Shown one piece after another: positions 1 through 8,528 of a stretch of DNA of 64,000 bases. Every line of letters starts with the position of its first letter. Position 1 is the first letter of the stretch. The notes below the pieces were generated by a model that made no database searches, was not told the DNA's origin, and saw nothing but the letters and a program-made list of their open reading frames with translations. Origin of the DNA: Paenibacillus terricola (GTDB lineage: Bacteria; Bacillota; Bacilli; Paenibacillales; Paenibacillaceae); NCBI RefSeq assembly GCF_014779765.1, contig NZ_JACXZA010000003.1, positions 310,001-374,000 on the forward strand. The letters run 5' to 3'. The translations under genes were made by a program, and so were the position numbers.

Positions 1-790
1 GAACATCCTCGACGTCTGCCATCTCCAACACGAATTGCTTCAGCGTCTCTACGGACTCGCATTCTGACACAATGCAGCCGATCTGCATTGTGCCCTGCTC
101 AATGGCAGGGAGACTCGCCTCATCTGGCGAGACCGCAAGCACCTTCGCTGCTTCGCGTAACTGCCCAATAATGAGAAGCGCACGAGCCGCAGGCAGCTCG
201 GTATCATCCTTCAGCTTAATCACGAACAGGTGCACATTAGCTCCTGCCGTCAACTCGGAACGAACGTCCTCCAGCTGCCCTTCTTGGAAGTCAGAAGCCT
301 GCATCGCAGCAGATGCTGCGTCTGCAGACGTCTGCTCCTTACCTTTCGCTTGAGGCTGATCGACTGAAGGATCTGGGGCGATAAGTCCAGCCTCATCACC
401 GCTAGCAAAGGCGTTCAGCAGTACAACTAAATCGCCGATTTGCTCCTCTTCGTGTATGCCTTGCAGGAAACGTTCCCGCTGCCGCTTGAGATAATCGACA
501 CAGCGGAACAACGTATCCATCAAGCGGCCATTCGCGCGCAGGCGATGAGACCGCAGACCATCGAATACCGTTTCGACCATATGCGTCATATTCTTAATCT
601 GATCGAATCCCATAACGGCTGAAGAACCCTTCAGCGTATGAGCTGCCCGGAATATCGTCTGCAGAATGACGGGCTGGCTGCCATACTGCTCCAATTCCAA
701 CAGCTGCTCATCCATCACTTGCACTTGCTCATCAAGCTCATCCAGATACACATTCAAATAGGTCGATAACAGCTGATCATTGTGCAGCAT
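1..790 (-). CDS. cheA: Chemotaxis histidine kinase CheA, N-terminal part (runs off the window)
   Basis: The reading frame opens at an ATG whose codon occupies 788-790, 7 nt after GGAGG, and runs off the left edge with about 263 codons visible. The N-terminus is an HPt (P1) domain: the motif AAHTLKGSS holds the histidine that is phosphorylated, at about residue 47. A low-complexity linker rich in Ala, Gln and Asp (about 125-150) follows, then an alpha/beta stretch that fits the P2 CheY/CheB-docking domain. Dimerisation, kinase and CheW-like domains would lie outside the window. CheA passes receptor state to CheY by phosphotransfer at the cytoplasmic face of the membrane. The gene overlaps the end of cheW by 14 nt, which suggests translational coupling. 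The identification rests on the HPt motif and the neighbouring cheW. Confidence 0.88.
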   Translation of the reverse strand, partial: MLHNDQLLSTYLNVYLDELDEQVQVMDEQLLELEQYGSQPVILQTIFRAAHTLKGSSAVMGFDQIKNMTHMVETVFDGLRSHRLRANGRLMDTLFRCVDYLKRQRERFLQGIHEEEQIGDLVVLLNAFASGDEAGLIAPDPSVDQPQAKGKEQTSADAASAAMQASDFQEGQLEDVRSELTAGANVHLFVIKLKDDTELPAARALLIIGQLREAAKVLAVSPDEASLPAIEQGTMQIGCIVSECESVETLKQFVLEMADVEDV

Positions 791-1205
791 TAGCATCCTC
801 CTGCAGCAGCGTTACGACATCGAGCATATTCACCCATTCTTGATCCGCCTCATTCAGCCCGATTCCCGTTATAAACCGTTCAGATCGTTTGGCTTCCTCG
901 TAATGATGCATTTGATTATAGGTCGTAACGCGGTGAACACGATCCACAACGAATGCGACAACGTCCATATCCAGCTGCACGATTACCATCCGTGACAGTT
1001 CCGATTCTTCCGCCCGAAAGCGGCTGCCTGGCGTAACGACAGGCACGATGCTCCCTCGCAAATTAATAACGCCCAGAATACTTCGCCTCGCATTCGGAAT
1101 CGGTAGGTAAGGCTGCATACGAATGATTTCTTGCACGTCCTGAATCGGTATCGCGTATCGCTCCTCTGCGATCCCGACTTCAATGTACTGCTGCTGCGCA
1201 CTCAT
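777..1205 (-). CDS. cheW: Chemotaxis coupling protein CheW
   Basis: This 142-residue protein is a single CheW domain. Visible hallmarks are the start YIEVGIAEERYAIPI, the segment VINLRGSIVPVV (the conserved NLRG), and VVDRVHRV. CheW links chemoreceptors to the CheA kinase in the polar signalling array. The length is normal for the family. The start is preceded by GAGGAGCAAGGAAGCG. The gene is followed by cheA with a 14-nt overlap and preceded by a small LuxR-type regulator gene 24 nt upstream, so the three probably form one transcript. No receptor, cheY, cheB or cheR gene is visible here, and the array may be an accessory one rather than the main motility set. Confidence 0.9.
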   Translation of the reverse strand: MSAQQQYIEVGIAEERYAIPIQDVQEIIRMQPYLPIPNARRSILGVINLRGSIVPVVTPGSRFRAEESELSRMVIVQLDMDVVAFVVDRVHRVTTYNQMHHYEEAKRSERFITGIGLNEADQEWVNMLDVVTLLQEDANAAQ

Positions 1206-1229
1206 CGCTTCCTTGCTCCTCTCGATCCG

Positions 1230-1541
1230 CTACGATATATGCTTCATTCTTCTGCCGAGCGCAAGCGCAAGCCGTGCACGCTTCAGCTCTGCGCTGTCAC
1301 TGCTGTACCCGCCCTCTGCGAGCATGCTGCTCATGCAGATCGACATCAGTTTGCGGACACTCGTAATATTCATTTTTTTGAAAATGTTAGCGACATGGTT
1401 TTTCACCGTTTTCTCGCTTATAAACAAACTGTCAGCCAGTTCCTTATTGGTATAACCGTGAAAAACAATCAAGGAGACGACCTCGAATTCGCGGCTCGTC
1501 AACTGGCACTGCTCATCGAATCGTTGTTGTTCGATCACCAT
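1230..1541 (-). CDS. Small LuxR/GerE-type DNA-binding regulator without a receiver domain
   Basis: This 103-residue protein consists of a LuxR-type helix-turn-helix at about residues 12-75 (LTSREFEVVSL, NKELADSLFISEKTVKNHV) plus a basic C-terminal tail of about 28 residues. There is no N-terminal receiver or ligand domain, so, like GerE, it would be controlled by its own abundance or by partners. It lies just upstream of cheW and cheA in the same direction and may control that operon; this is inference from position. The recognition helix ISEKTVKNHVANIFKKM is close to that of GerE at the other end of the window, but the flanking sequence differs clearly. The start is preceded by AAGGGAAG. Confidence 0.75.
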   Translation of the reverse strand: MVIEQQRFDEQCQLTSREFEVVSLIVFHGYTNKELADSLFISEKTVKNHVANIFKKMNITSVRKLMSICMSSMLAEGGYSSDSAELKRARLALALGRRMKHIS

Positions 1542-1667
1542 TCATCTTCCCTTACACAATTTGTCGTCCTAAATGTAAGGCAATACTATTAATTTATAAT
1601 CACAAAAAGTATTAATCATTCATTTACTTTCCTCACAATTGCTTAAAATATTGGCTTAACAACAAAA

Positions 1668-1704
1668 AAACTCGGTCCCCTTCTCACTTGAAGGTACCGA
1701 GTTT
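1668..1704 (-). terminator. Intrinsic terminator overlapping the end of the phoP-like gene
   Basis: On the minus strand AAACTCGGT pairs with ACCGAGTTT (1696-1704 and 1668-1676), with an inner CCTTC/GAAGG. It is followed by a run of T (1664-1670 are A on the plus strand). The stem begins inside the last codons of the response regulator gene, so the stop codon is part of the hairpin. Confidence 0.85.
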
Positions 1705-2406
1705 CTTAGGAAGCACCAGCTTATAGCCGACGCCGCGAATGGATTCAATCTGAACGGATTGTTGACCAAGCTCCAGCTTCTTGCGAAGCGAGCTGACATG
1801 CACATCGACCGTACGCTGACCGCCGATATAATCGAAGCCCCATACGATATTCATCAGGTCATCCCGGGTAATAACCATACCTGGACGCTGCACGAGGTAG
1901 AGCAGCACCTCGAACTCCTTCGGCCGCAGCGGAACCGTCTCGCCATTAAGCACAACCTCGTACTTCTCCGGGAAAATCGACAGATCGCCAGCTGTTATAA
2001 CCTTCTCGTTCGATTCAATCGTTGCTTTGCCTTCGTCCTGCTGTGTCCGACGCAGAACAGCGGAAACACGTGCGAGCAGCTCCGCAACGCCAAACGGCTT
2101 CGTTATATAGTCATCCGCGCCGTGCTTCAGTCCCTGTACGACTTCTTCCTCTGCATTGCGAGCCGTCAGAATAATGATTGGCGTCCGAATGCCATGCTGC
2201 CGGAGACGGGTCAATATTTCGAAACCATTCATCCCCGGAAGCATGATATCAAGAATAATGAGATCGAAGCTGCGCTGCAGTGCAGCCTGCAGCCCTTCGC
2301 CACCATGATCGATGACTGTCGTCTCATAGCCTTCCTGCGTCAAGTTATACGACAACAAACGCGCCAACGTCGGTTCATCTTCTATGACCAGCACCTTATG
2401 AGACAT
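1684..2406 (-). CDS. phoP: OmpR/PhoB-family response regulator, PhoP-like
   Basis: This 240-residue protein has a receiver domain (about 1-120; VLVIEDE acidic pocket, LDIMLPGMNG with the phospho-acceptor Asp, LTAR, and KPF with the conserved Lys) and a C-terminal winged helix (about 140-235; RPKEFEVLLYL, TVDVHVSSLRKK, IRGVGYKL). Length and layout equal those of Bacillus PhoP, and the gene sits beside a PhoR-like kinase, so phosphate-limitation control is the best guess. An unrelated OmpR-type function cannot be excluded. The start at 2406 (MSHKV) is chosen because GGAGG lies 5 nt upstream; an in-frame TTG at 2436 has no such site. A sigma-A-like promoter lies in the gap behind the kinase gene. 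Confidence 0.82.
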   Translation of the reverse strand: MSHKVLVIEDEPTLARLLSYNLTQEGYETTVIDHGGEGLQAALQRSFDLIILDIMLPGMNGFEILTRLRQHGIRTPIIILTARNAEEEVVQGLKHGADDYITKPFGVAELLARVSAVLRRTQQDEGKATIESNEKVITAGDLSIFPEKYEVVLNGETVPLRPKEFEVLLYLVQRPGMVITRDDLMNIVWGFDYIGGQRTVDVHVSSLRKKLELGQQSVQIESIRGVGYKLVLPKKLGTFK

Positions 2407-2459
2407 GGAATCCTCCAACTCGCGCATTATCGACAATGACTTTACGCGAAAATTACAAT

Positions 2460-2489
2460 TTTATAACTATTTTATCATGGTATCGTCAA
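2460..2489 (-). promoter_or_regulatory. Candidate sigma-A promoter for the phoP-like gene
   Basis: The minus strand reads TTGACG (2484-2489), an 18-nt spacer, then TATAAA (2460-2465), about 55 nt before the regulator start. It would let the regulator be made independently of the upstream kinase gene. Confidence 0.5.
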
Positions 2490-2516
2490 GATTGGTCAAT
2501 ACTTTTCTTCCCATAC

Positions 2517-4343
2517 TTAAGGATGAATGACAGGAATTTCGATCGTAAACTTCGTACCGACTCCCACTTCACTCTCAACCGCTATCGTACCGTTATGAAG
2601 CTCGACGAGATGCTTGACGATCGACAATCCAAGTCCCGTACCGCCTGAACTACGCGAACGTGCCTTGTCCACACGATAGAACCGTTCGAAGATGCGAGGC
2701 AGGTCCTTCTTCGGAATGCCGATACCTGTATCTTTAATAACAATACGTATACGCTCATAATCGTCCCGCGTTTCATCAGACAGCGCATACGGGCTAACCG
2801 ATGCCGGCCATACAGGCTCCACCATTACCGTTACCTTGCCGCCCTCTGGCGTATAATTAATGCCGTTGGACAGCAGATTCATCATAATTTGACGGAGACG
2901 ATCCTCGTCCGCTTCTACATAGATATCGCCTTCAGCGATAAGATCGAGTCGTATCGACTTGCGTGCAGCTTCCGCTTCAAGCAATTGAACCGTCTTCGCT
3001 GCGAACGACTGCATCTCTACCGGCGAGAACGTTAGCGGCACGCGCCTTGACTCGATTTTGGACAATTCTAGTATATCACCAATGAGACGATTAAGCCGCT
3101 CGCTCTCATCATAAATAATTTGCAGGAATGAACGCGTCGTCTCTTCATCCTTAACCGCACCGCCAAGCAAAGTCTCCGCGAAGCCTTTTACTGCTGCAAC
3201 TGGCGTCTTCAGCTCATGCGATACGTTCGCAACGAACTCGCTGCGCATCCGCTCAAGTCGGCGAATGGCCGATACGTCCTGCAGCACTAGCAGAATGCCT
3301 ACGAATTCATTATCCTGCATCACAGGCACGAGGTTAAGCTCCAGAAGCCGTTCTTCTGGATAATAGAACGTCATCTCTTCATGAATATACGACTGTTTCT
3401 CGAACGCCTCTCGAATGAGCGAGGTCAGTTCATGCTGCTGTCTAGCGTCCGAATAGTGGCGGCCGACTAGCTCGCGCGAGGTGAACCCGAGAATATCTTC
3501 CGCACGACGGCTCAGCAAGACGATATGACCCGTCACATCGATCATAACGATACCATTAATCATGTTGTCGAGCACGCTCTCCAGCTGGCTTTCGTTCTGA
3601 CGAATGCGCTCCATCTGTACTTGCAGGCTATCCGCCATTGCATTGATGGCATAACCCAATTCACCGATTTCGTCCTGCTTCTTCACTGTTACGCGAGCTA
3701 TGTATTCTTGACGCTGAATCCGCTTGGCAACCTTCGTTATCTGCTCGAGCGGACGTGTCATTCCGCTTGCCACTCGATAGCTGATAAGCGCAGCAACGAG
3801 GAACAGCACCAGCAGCCAGACGATAAGCGCCGTCCATAGATTGCGAATGCTCTGCTCCACATCCTCCAGGCTCATTGCAAGTCGGATAATATAAGGTCCC
3901 TGATCTGCTTGTACTTGCATAGCAACATACAGCATATTCTGATTCGTCGTATCGCTCATCCGAATGCTGCTGCCTATATCACCCGACAACGCTTTTGCAA
4001 CTTCCTTGCGTGACTTGTGATTATCCATCGTGTGCGGATCGTGGTCCGAATCGCCCAATACGACACCGTCTGTCCGGATAAAAGTGATGCGGGAATCCGC
4101 ATTCCGCTTCATGTCGGATGCCACTTGCGAATAATACTGAAATTGGGCAGTCATGTTATCGTCTGCCGATTCCCATTTCATCCCTGCTGCAAGGATGCGA
4201 ATTTCCCGCACCATGCTCTCTTCCAAAGCTTGAATATGATTCTGTTTGAACATTTGGGCCATCAGAAGACCGGAGGCAAGCACCGATAACCCGATAATGC
4301 CAATCATAATAAGCGTTAAGCGTGAACGAAAGCTGTTCATCAT
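2517..4343 (-). CDS. phoR: Membrane sensor histidine kinase, PhoR-like (HAMP-PAS-HisKA-HATPase)
   Basis: This protein of about 608 residues has TM1 (about 8-30), an extracellular loop of about 140 residues, TM2 (about 170-192), a HAMP segment, a PAS domain (starting near NMINGIVMIDV), the dimerisation/phospho-acceptor motif NVSHELKTPVAAVKGF, and ATPase motifs (N box MMNLLSNGINYTPEGG, DTGIGIPKKDLPRIFERFYRVD, GTGLGLSIVKHLV). The layout matches PhoR/WalK kinases. The kinase gene lies upstream of the regulator gene, the reverse of the usual phoPR order. The start at 4343 follows CAGGAG by 9 nt; an in-frame TTG at 4367 lies before this site. It probably phosphorylates the adjacent PhoP-like regulator. 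Confidence 0.83.
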   Translation of the reverse strand: MMNSFRSRLTLIMIGIIGLSVLASGLLMAQMFKQNHIQALEESMVREIRILAAGMKWESADDNMTAQFQYYSQVASDMKRNADSRITFIRTDGVVLGDSDHDPHTMDNHKSRKEVAKALSGDIGSSIRMSDTTNQNMLYVAMQVQADQGPYIIRLAMSLEDVEQSIRNLWTALIVWLLVLFLVAALISYRVASGMTRPLEQITKVAKRIQRQEYIARVTVKKQDEIGELGYAINAMADSLQVQMERIRQNESQLESVLDNMINGIVMIDVTGHIVLLSRRAEDILGFTSRELVGRHYSDARQQHELTSLIREAFEKQSYIHEEMTFYYPEERLLELNLVPVMQDNEFVGILLVLQDVSAIRRLERMRSEFVANVSHELKTPVAAVKGFAETLLGGAVKDEETTRSFLQIIYDESERLNRLIGDILELSKIESRRVPLTFSPVEMQSFAAKTVQLLEAEAARKSIRLDLIAEGDIYVEADEDRLRQIMMNLLSNGINYTPEGGKVTVMVEPVWPASVSPYALSDETRDDYERIRIVIKDTGIGIPKKDLPRIFERFYRVDKARSRSSGGTGLGLSIVKHLVELHNGTIAVESEVGVGTKFTIEIPVIHP

Positions 4344-4425
4344 TTTTGTCAACTCCTGTCGCCTCAAGGCAGCATACGATTTCTATCGTACATGGATGGG
4401 CGACGGTTCGCCAGCATCGGGTTTG

Positions 4426-5379
4426 TTAAGTTTTTGTAAACGATTCGGAAGCTTGTACATTCTTATGCGGTAAAACGTAGTGAAATAGCGTCGCCATCGG
4501 CTGTTGGATGAGAATCGATAGGACGACAGGTACGGCTGACAGCGGGTCGAAGTATCCCATTGCCAGTACGATACCAAGCGATATATTGCGCATGCCAGAG
4601 GCATACGACACTGTAACAAGCGTCTCTCGGTTCCGGAATGGCAGCGAACCGAAATAGCCTAGCGCGTAACAAATTGCAACAAGTAGAATGCTGACAGGCA
4701 CAAGACGGATCATATCACTCTTTAACTGCTCAACATAAGGTTCAATCGCCGCGGCATTAAGCGCAACCACTGCAACGAAGCACAGCTTCGATATTGGAGA
4801 GGCAATATGCTGCACCTTGCTCTGAATGCGGCCTTTGGATAACTCGTACAGCATTACACCGATAATCGTAGGAGCAACGATAATGAGCACGAGATCACGG
4901 ATCATCCCGCCAGTATCAATATCCACGACAGCTCCGAACATAAGCTTAATGCCTGAAGGCACTACGATCGGACTCACCGCAGAATCCAATACCACTAATG
5001 CAAGCATCAGAGCGATGCTTCCTCCAGACATGCCCACCCAGAGAACCGATGATACCCCAAGCGGAATAATGGCGAACAAGACAAGCCCGACAACATAAGG
5101 CGAATGAGGACCAAATAATGCAGCGCCTATCCCATAAGCGATCAATGGGGCGGCGATATGCGTCAATACGAAAGTCCAGCCAATAATGCCGGGACGCCGA
5201 AGCACTTCGCGGAGTTGTCCCAAGCCGCAGCCAATCGCCATCGTAAGCGTTACATAAGCAAATAAATAAGGTACCGCATCCACCATTGGACGCAGCACCG
5301 AAGAGCATAGAAACCCGATAATTAGCGATCCGGGAATCAGCAGGAACATCCATTTCTCAAACCAGCGACTAAAAGCCAA
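4426..5379 (-). CDS. Bile acid:sodium symporter (BASS/ArsB-Acr3 superfamily) transporter
   Basis: This hydrophobic 317-residue protein has about nine or ten predicted membrane segments, with the family's repeated pattern (LTMAIGCGLGQLREVLRRP, IIPLGVSSVLWVGMSGG, VSYASGMRNISLGIVLAMG). Members move organic anions with sodium across the cytoplasmic membrane; the substrate cannot be read from sequence. The start is a TTG with GAGGGATG just upstream, since the in-frame sequence immediately before it contains a stop. It stands alone between a terminator of the opp operon and the kinase gene, 82 nt upstream of the latter, and could be co-transcribed with the two-component genes. Confidence 0.75.
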   Translation of the reverse strand: MAFSRWFEKWMFLLIPGSLIIGFLCSSVLRPMVDAVPYLFAYVTLTMAIGCGLGQLREVLRRPGIIGWTFVLTHIAAPLIAYGIGAALFGPHSPYVVGLVLFAIIPLGVSSVLWVGMSGGSIALMLALVVLDSAVSPIVVPSGIKLMFGAVVDIDTGGMIRDLVLIIVAPTIIGVMLYELSKGRIQSKVQHIASPISKLCFVAVVALNAAAIEPYVEQLKSDMIRLVPVSILLVAICYALGYFGSLPFRNRETLVTVSYASGMRNISLGIVLAMGYFDPLSAVPVVLSILIQQPMATLFHYVLPHKNVQASESFTKT

Positions 5380-5439
5380 CCCATTTCATCCCTCTCGCAG
5401 CAATTACGTTTCAGTATACTACGATTAGTAGGATGGAAA

Positions 5440-5477
5440 AAGCCCCGTGCAGCCTCATCTGGCGTGCAACGGAGCTT
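5440..5477 (-). terminator. Intrinsic terminator of the opp-type operon
   Basis: On the minus strand AAGCTCCGTTGCA pairs imperfectly with TGCACGGGGCTT and is followed by TTTTCC. It lies 12 nt after the last ABC gene. Confidence 0.8.
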
Positions 5478-5488
5478 ATGGAACACTC

Positions 5489-6505
5489 TTACATGAGCGG
5501 AAAATGGCAAGCAACTTCCCTTCCGTCCGACACCGACCGCAGCTCTGGCTCCTCCTGCATGCAGCGCGGACGAGCAATGGGGCAGCGGGTATGAAACCGG
5601 CAGCCGGCCGGTGGATTCGCCGGTGAAGGAACGTCCCCTTGCAGTACGATTCGCTCACTCTGATCCCTTGGGTCAGGCTTCGGGACAGCCGATAACAGCG
5701 CTGACGTGTACGGATGAAGCGGCTGCTTGAACAGCTCATCGGCTGATGATACCTCCACCAGTCGGCCCAAATACATAACGCCTACTCGATCGGAAATATG
5801 GCGAACAATATGAAGCCCATGCGCGATGAACAAATACGTTAGCCCAAGCTCACGCTGAAGCTCCATCAGCAAATTGACGATTTGCGATTGGACCGAAACA
5901 TCAAGGGCAGACACAGCTTCATCGGCTACTACAAACGACGGCCGAAGCGCAATGGCCCGTGCAATGCCGATCCGCTGCCGCTGTCCGCCGGAAAATTCAT
6001 GCGGGTAACGTCCTCTTAATGAAGGATCCAGTCCTACCCTCTCCATCAAATCAACGACACGCGCATCGATGTCTCGGGAAGACAGCTTCGTGTGAACACG
6101 GAACGGTTCTCCGATTATATCTCGAACGAGAAACCGCGGATTAAGCGAGCCGAACGGATCTTGGAAAATAAGCTGCATCCGCCCACGCAGCTCGCGAAGC
6201 TCGCGCGGTCTGCGCTCGCCGAGGCTGCTGCCTTCAAACCAAACCTCGCCTGCCGTTGCGGCTTGCAGCTGCAGCATCACTCGGCCAAGCGTTGACTTTC
6301 CGCAGCCTGATTCACCAACGAGCCCAAACGTTTCGCCTCGTGCGATTGCAAGCGATACCCGGTCAACCGCTCGGACCGAACCTACTGATCGATTAAGCAG
6401 TCCTTGCTTGATCGGAAAATATTTGGACACGCTTCTCGCTTCTATTAACGGGCTGCTTGTTGACGCCATGATCGGGTTGTCGGTTGACGCCAATTCGCTC
6501 CTCAT
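5489..6505 (-). CDS. oppF: Peptide ABC transporter ATP-binding protein, OppF-like
   Basis: This ATPase of about 338 residues carries Walker A GESGCGKSTLG, signature FSGGQRQRIGIARA, Walker B VVADEAVSALD and the switch-like His in IAHGL. The C-terminal segment PANPPAGCRFHTRCP carries Cys residues in the oligopeptide/dipeptide C-terminal extension typical of OppD/OppF. The start at 6505 overlaps the oppD stop as ATGA, which fits translational coupling. The longer frame opening upstream lies inside oppD. It pairs with OppD to power uptake through the two permeases encoded upstream. It is the last gene of the operon and is followed by a terminator. Confidence 0.9.
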   Translation of the reverse strand: MRSELASTDNPIMASTSSPLIEARSVSKYFPIKQGLLNRSVGSVRAVDRVSLAIARGETFGLVGESGCGKSTLGRVMLQLQAATAGEVWFEGSSLGERRPRELRELRGRMQLIFQDPFGSLNPRFLVRDIIGEPFRVHTKLSSRDIDARVVDLMERVGLDPSLRGRYPHEFSGGQRQRIGIARAIALRPSFVVADEAVSALDVSVQSQIVNLLMELQRELGLTYLFIAHGLHIVRHISDRVGVMYLGRLVEVSSADELFKQPLHPYTSALLSAVPKPDPRDQSERIVLQGDVPSPANPPAGCRFHTRCPIARPRCMQEEPELRSVSDGREVACHFPLM

Positions 6506-7527
6506 CCCCCTGCCTCCCCATTGTCCGAATCTGGTGCCCCAGCAAAGCCAGCCGCCACATCTCCGTACAGCCAACATGCAGCTTGCTGCAACGTTCCAAC
6601 CGTCATCATCGGCGGCGCCTCGCTTGTACATCTGGGCATTGCATGAGGACAGCGGGGATGAAATCGGCAGCCCGCCGGGAGCGCATGCAAAGATGGGACA
6701 TGCCCTTGAATCGTGCGAAGCTCGCTAAGCCGCTCGCCCTCCATACTTGGCACCGACTGCATAAGTCCGACCGTATACGGATGCGCAGGTTGATCAAACA
6801 ACGCTTCAACCGATCCTGTTTCCACAACAACGCCAGCGTACATGACGGCGATCTGATCTGCCATACGCGCAGCTACTCCCATGTCATGCGTAATGAGCAG
6901 CATGGACATGCCGAGCTCCCGCTGAAGCTGCTGCAGCAAATCAAGCAATTGCGCTTGTACTGTCACGTCTAACGCAGTCGTTGGTTCATCTGCAATCAGC
7001 AGCTCCGGCCTGCACGCAAGCGCAATCGCGATAACGACGCGCTGGCACATGCCGCCGGACAGCTCGTGCGGGTACTGCCTCGCACGTGTCTCTGGGTCTG
7101 GAATACCAACCATCCGCAGCAGATCAACCGCCATCTGCTTCGCTTCCGACTTGCGCTTCCGCTGATGCAACCGGATGCTCTCGGCAATCTGATCGCCGAC
7201 CGTAAACACAGGATTGAGCGCTGACATCGGCTCTTGGAAGATCATCGCCATTTGATTGCCGCGAATCCGAATCATTTGCCGCTGCGTCTGATCCGTCAGT
7301 TCATTCCCTGCGAGACGAATGCTTCCTTCAAGAATGCGGCCGCCTGCGAATTCAAGCAGCCGCATAATGGCAAGCGACGTCACGCTCTTGCCGCTGCCTG
7401 ACTCCCCGACGAGACACAACGTCTGTCCTTTGCCAATCGACAACGATACGCGGTCAATCGCCTTCACCGCGCCATTGTCCGTTGCGAAGCCTGCTGTTAA
7501 GTCCTTGATCGTAAGAAGCGGCTCCAT
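6502..7527 (-). CDS. oppD: Peptide ABC transporter ATP-binding protein, OppD-like
   Basis: This ATPase has about 341 residues, with Walker [12 protein letters not shown] (the KS-V variant usual in OppD), signature [12 protein letters not shown], Walker [20 protein letters not shown], and the C-terminal extension [18 protein letters not shown]. The start at 7527 has GGAGG 8 nt upstream; the in-frame GTG at 7536 is part of that ribosome site. The 5' end overlaps oppC by 31 nt. It energises peptide import together with OppF. Confidence 0.9.
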   Translation of the reverse strand: MEPLLTIKDLTAGFATDNGAVKAIDRVSLSIGKGQTLCLVGESGSGKSVTSLAIMRLLEFAGGRILEGSIRLAGNELTDQTQRQMIRIRGNQMAMIFQEPMSALNPVFTVGDQIAESIRLHQRKRKSEAKQMAVDLLRMVGIPDPETRARQYPHELSGGMCQRVVIAIALACRPELLIADEPTTALDVTVQAQLLDLLQQLQRELGMSMLLITHDMGVAARMADQIAVMYAGVVVETGSVEALFDQPAHPYTVGLMQSVPSMEGERLSELRTIQGHVPSLHALPAGCRFHPRCPHAMPRCTSEAPPMMTVGTLQQAACWLYGDVAAGFAGAPDSDNGEAGG

Positions 7528-8528
7528 GCACTCCACCTCCTTCGTTCCGCAACCGGTTGTTTTCGAGGATCAAGCGCATCGCGAATGCCGTCGCCAACGA
7601 AATTGACTGCAAGCACAACAATTAGAATGCACATCCCCGGATAGAGCGCCTGCAGCGGATCGAGCAGCATGAACTCCTGCGCATTACTGAGCATCAGCCC
7701 CCAGCTTGTATCCGGTGATTGAATGCCGAGTCCGAGATAGGATAAAGCGGACTCACTGAGAATAGCACCGCCAACCATTAAGGTAGCTGTAACGATAATC
7801 GGCACCGTCGCATTGCGAAGCAAATGACGGACAATGATGCCGGTATTCGAGACGCCAATTGCTCGTGCTGCTTCTACATACTGCATCTCTCGCAGCTGAA
7901 GGAACGTACCGCGGACGAGCCGCGCGACGCCCATCCAACTCGTGAAGGCGAGCACGAGAATCATATAACTGAACTTAGAGCCGAATATCGCAAGGATAAG
8001 AATGTTTAGAAACAACAGCGGCACAGCATTCATCACATCTACGAGGCGCATGAGAATCGCATCGATCCAGCCTCCGAAGTAGCCCGAGATAGAGCCAACA
8101 AGCGTGCCGATTAAGACGGAGACGAAAGCTACGGCAAAACCGACGGACAGCGACACTTGACCGCTGAAGAGCAGTCGTGACCATATATCGCGGCCCAGCT
8201 CATCGGTCCCGAGCAGATGATTGCCAGTCCCCGGCGGCGCATCTGCATTCAGCAGATCGATTCTCGCCGGATCATACGGGGCAATATAGTGTGCCAATGC
8301 CGCTAAAGCTATAAACAGAATGAGCACGAATAGCCCTGCAACCGCATAGGGATTGCGTCTGAACTTGTTTATCCCCGTACGCCATAATCCAGGTGGACGC
8401 TTCGGCAGCTTGCCGCTTAAGCGCACACCTGATTGAGATTTGGACACTGCAGCCCCTTCGTTTCGGTTGCTCCAACCTGGCTCTACTGCGGCAGCATGCT
8501 GACGCTCCTGCGTAGTCGCTTCATTCAT
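7497..8528 (-). CDS. oppC: Peptide ABC transporter permease, OppC/DppC-like
   Basis: This 343-residue membrane protein has an unusually long hydrophilic N-terminus (about 55 residues), then TM1 (AVAGLFVLILFIALAALA) and five further segments. The loop HLLGTDELGRDIWSRLLF is diagnostic of the OppC/DppC family, and the EAA motif region is EAARAIGVSNTGIIVRHLL. It forms the translocation channel with the OppB-like permease. The start codon overlaps the oppB stop as ATGA. Substrate, whether di- or oligopeptide, cannot be told from sequence. Confidence 0.88.
   Translation of the reverse strand: MNEATTQERQHAAAVEPGWSNRNEGAAVSKSQSGVRLSGKLPKRPPGLWRTGINKFRRNPYAVAGLFVLILFIALAALAHYIAPYDPARIDLLNADAPPGTGNHLLGTDELGRDIWSRLLFSGQVSLSVGFAVAFVSVLIGTLVGSISGYFGGWIDAILMRLVDVMNAVPLLFLNILILAIFGSKFSYMILVLAFTSWMGVARLVRGTFLQLREMQYVEAARAIGVSNTGIIVRHLLRNATVPIIVTATLMVGGAILSESALSYLGLGIQSPDTSWGLMLSNAQEFMLLDPLQALYPGMCILIVVLAVNFVGDGIRDALDPRKQPVAERRRWSAWSRFLRSRT

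Noticed and set aside
2436-2648. Plus-strand 70-codon frame at the phoP/phoR junction
   Set aside because: It overlaps the kinase gene antisense, has no ribosome site and shows no domain.
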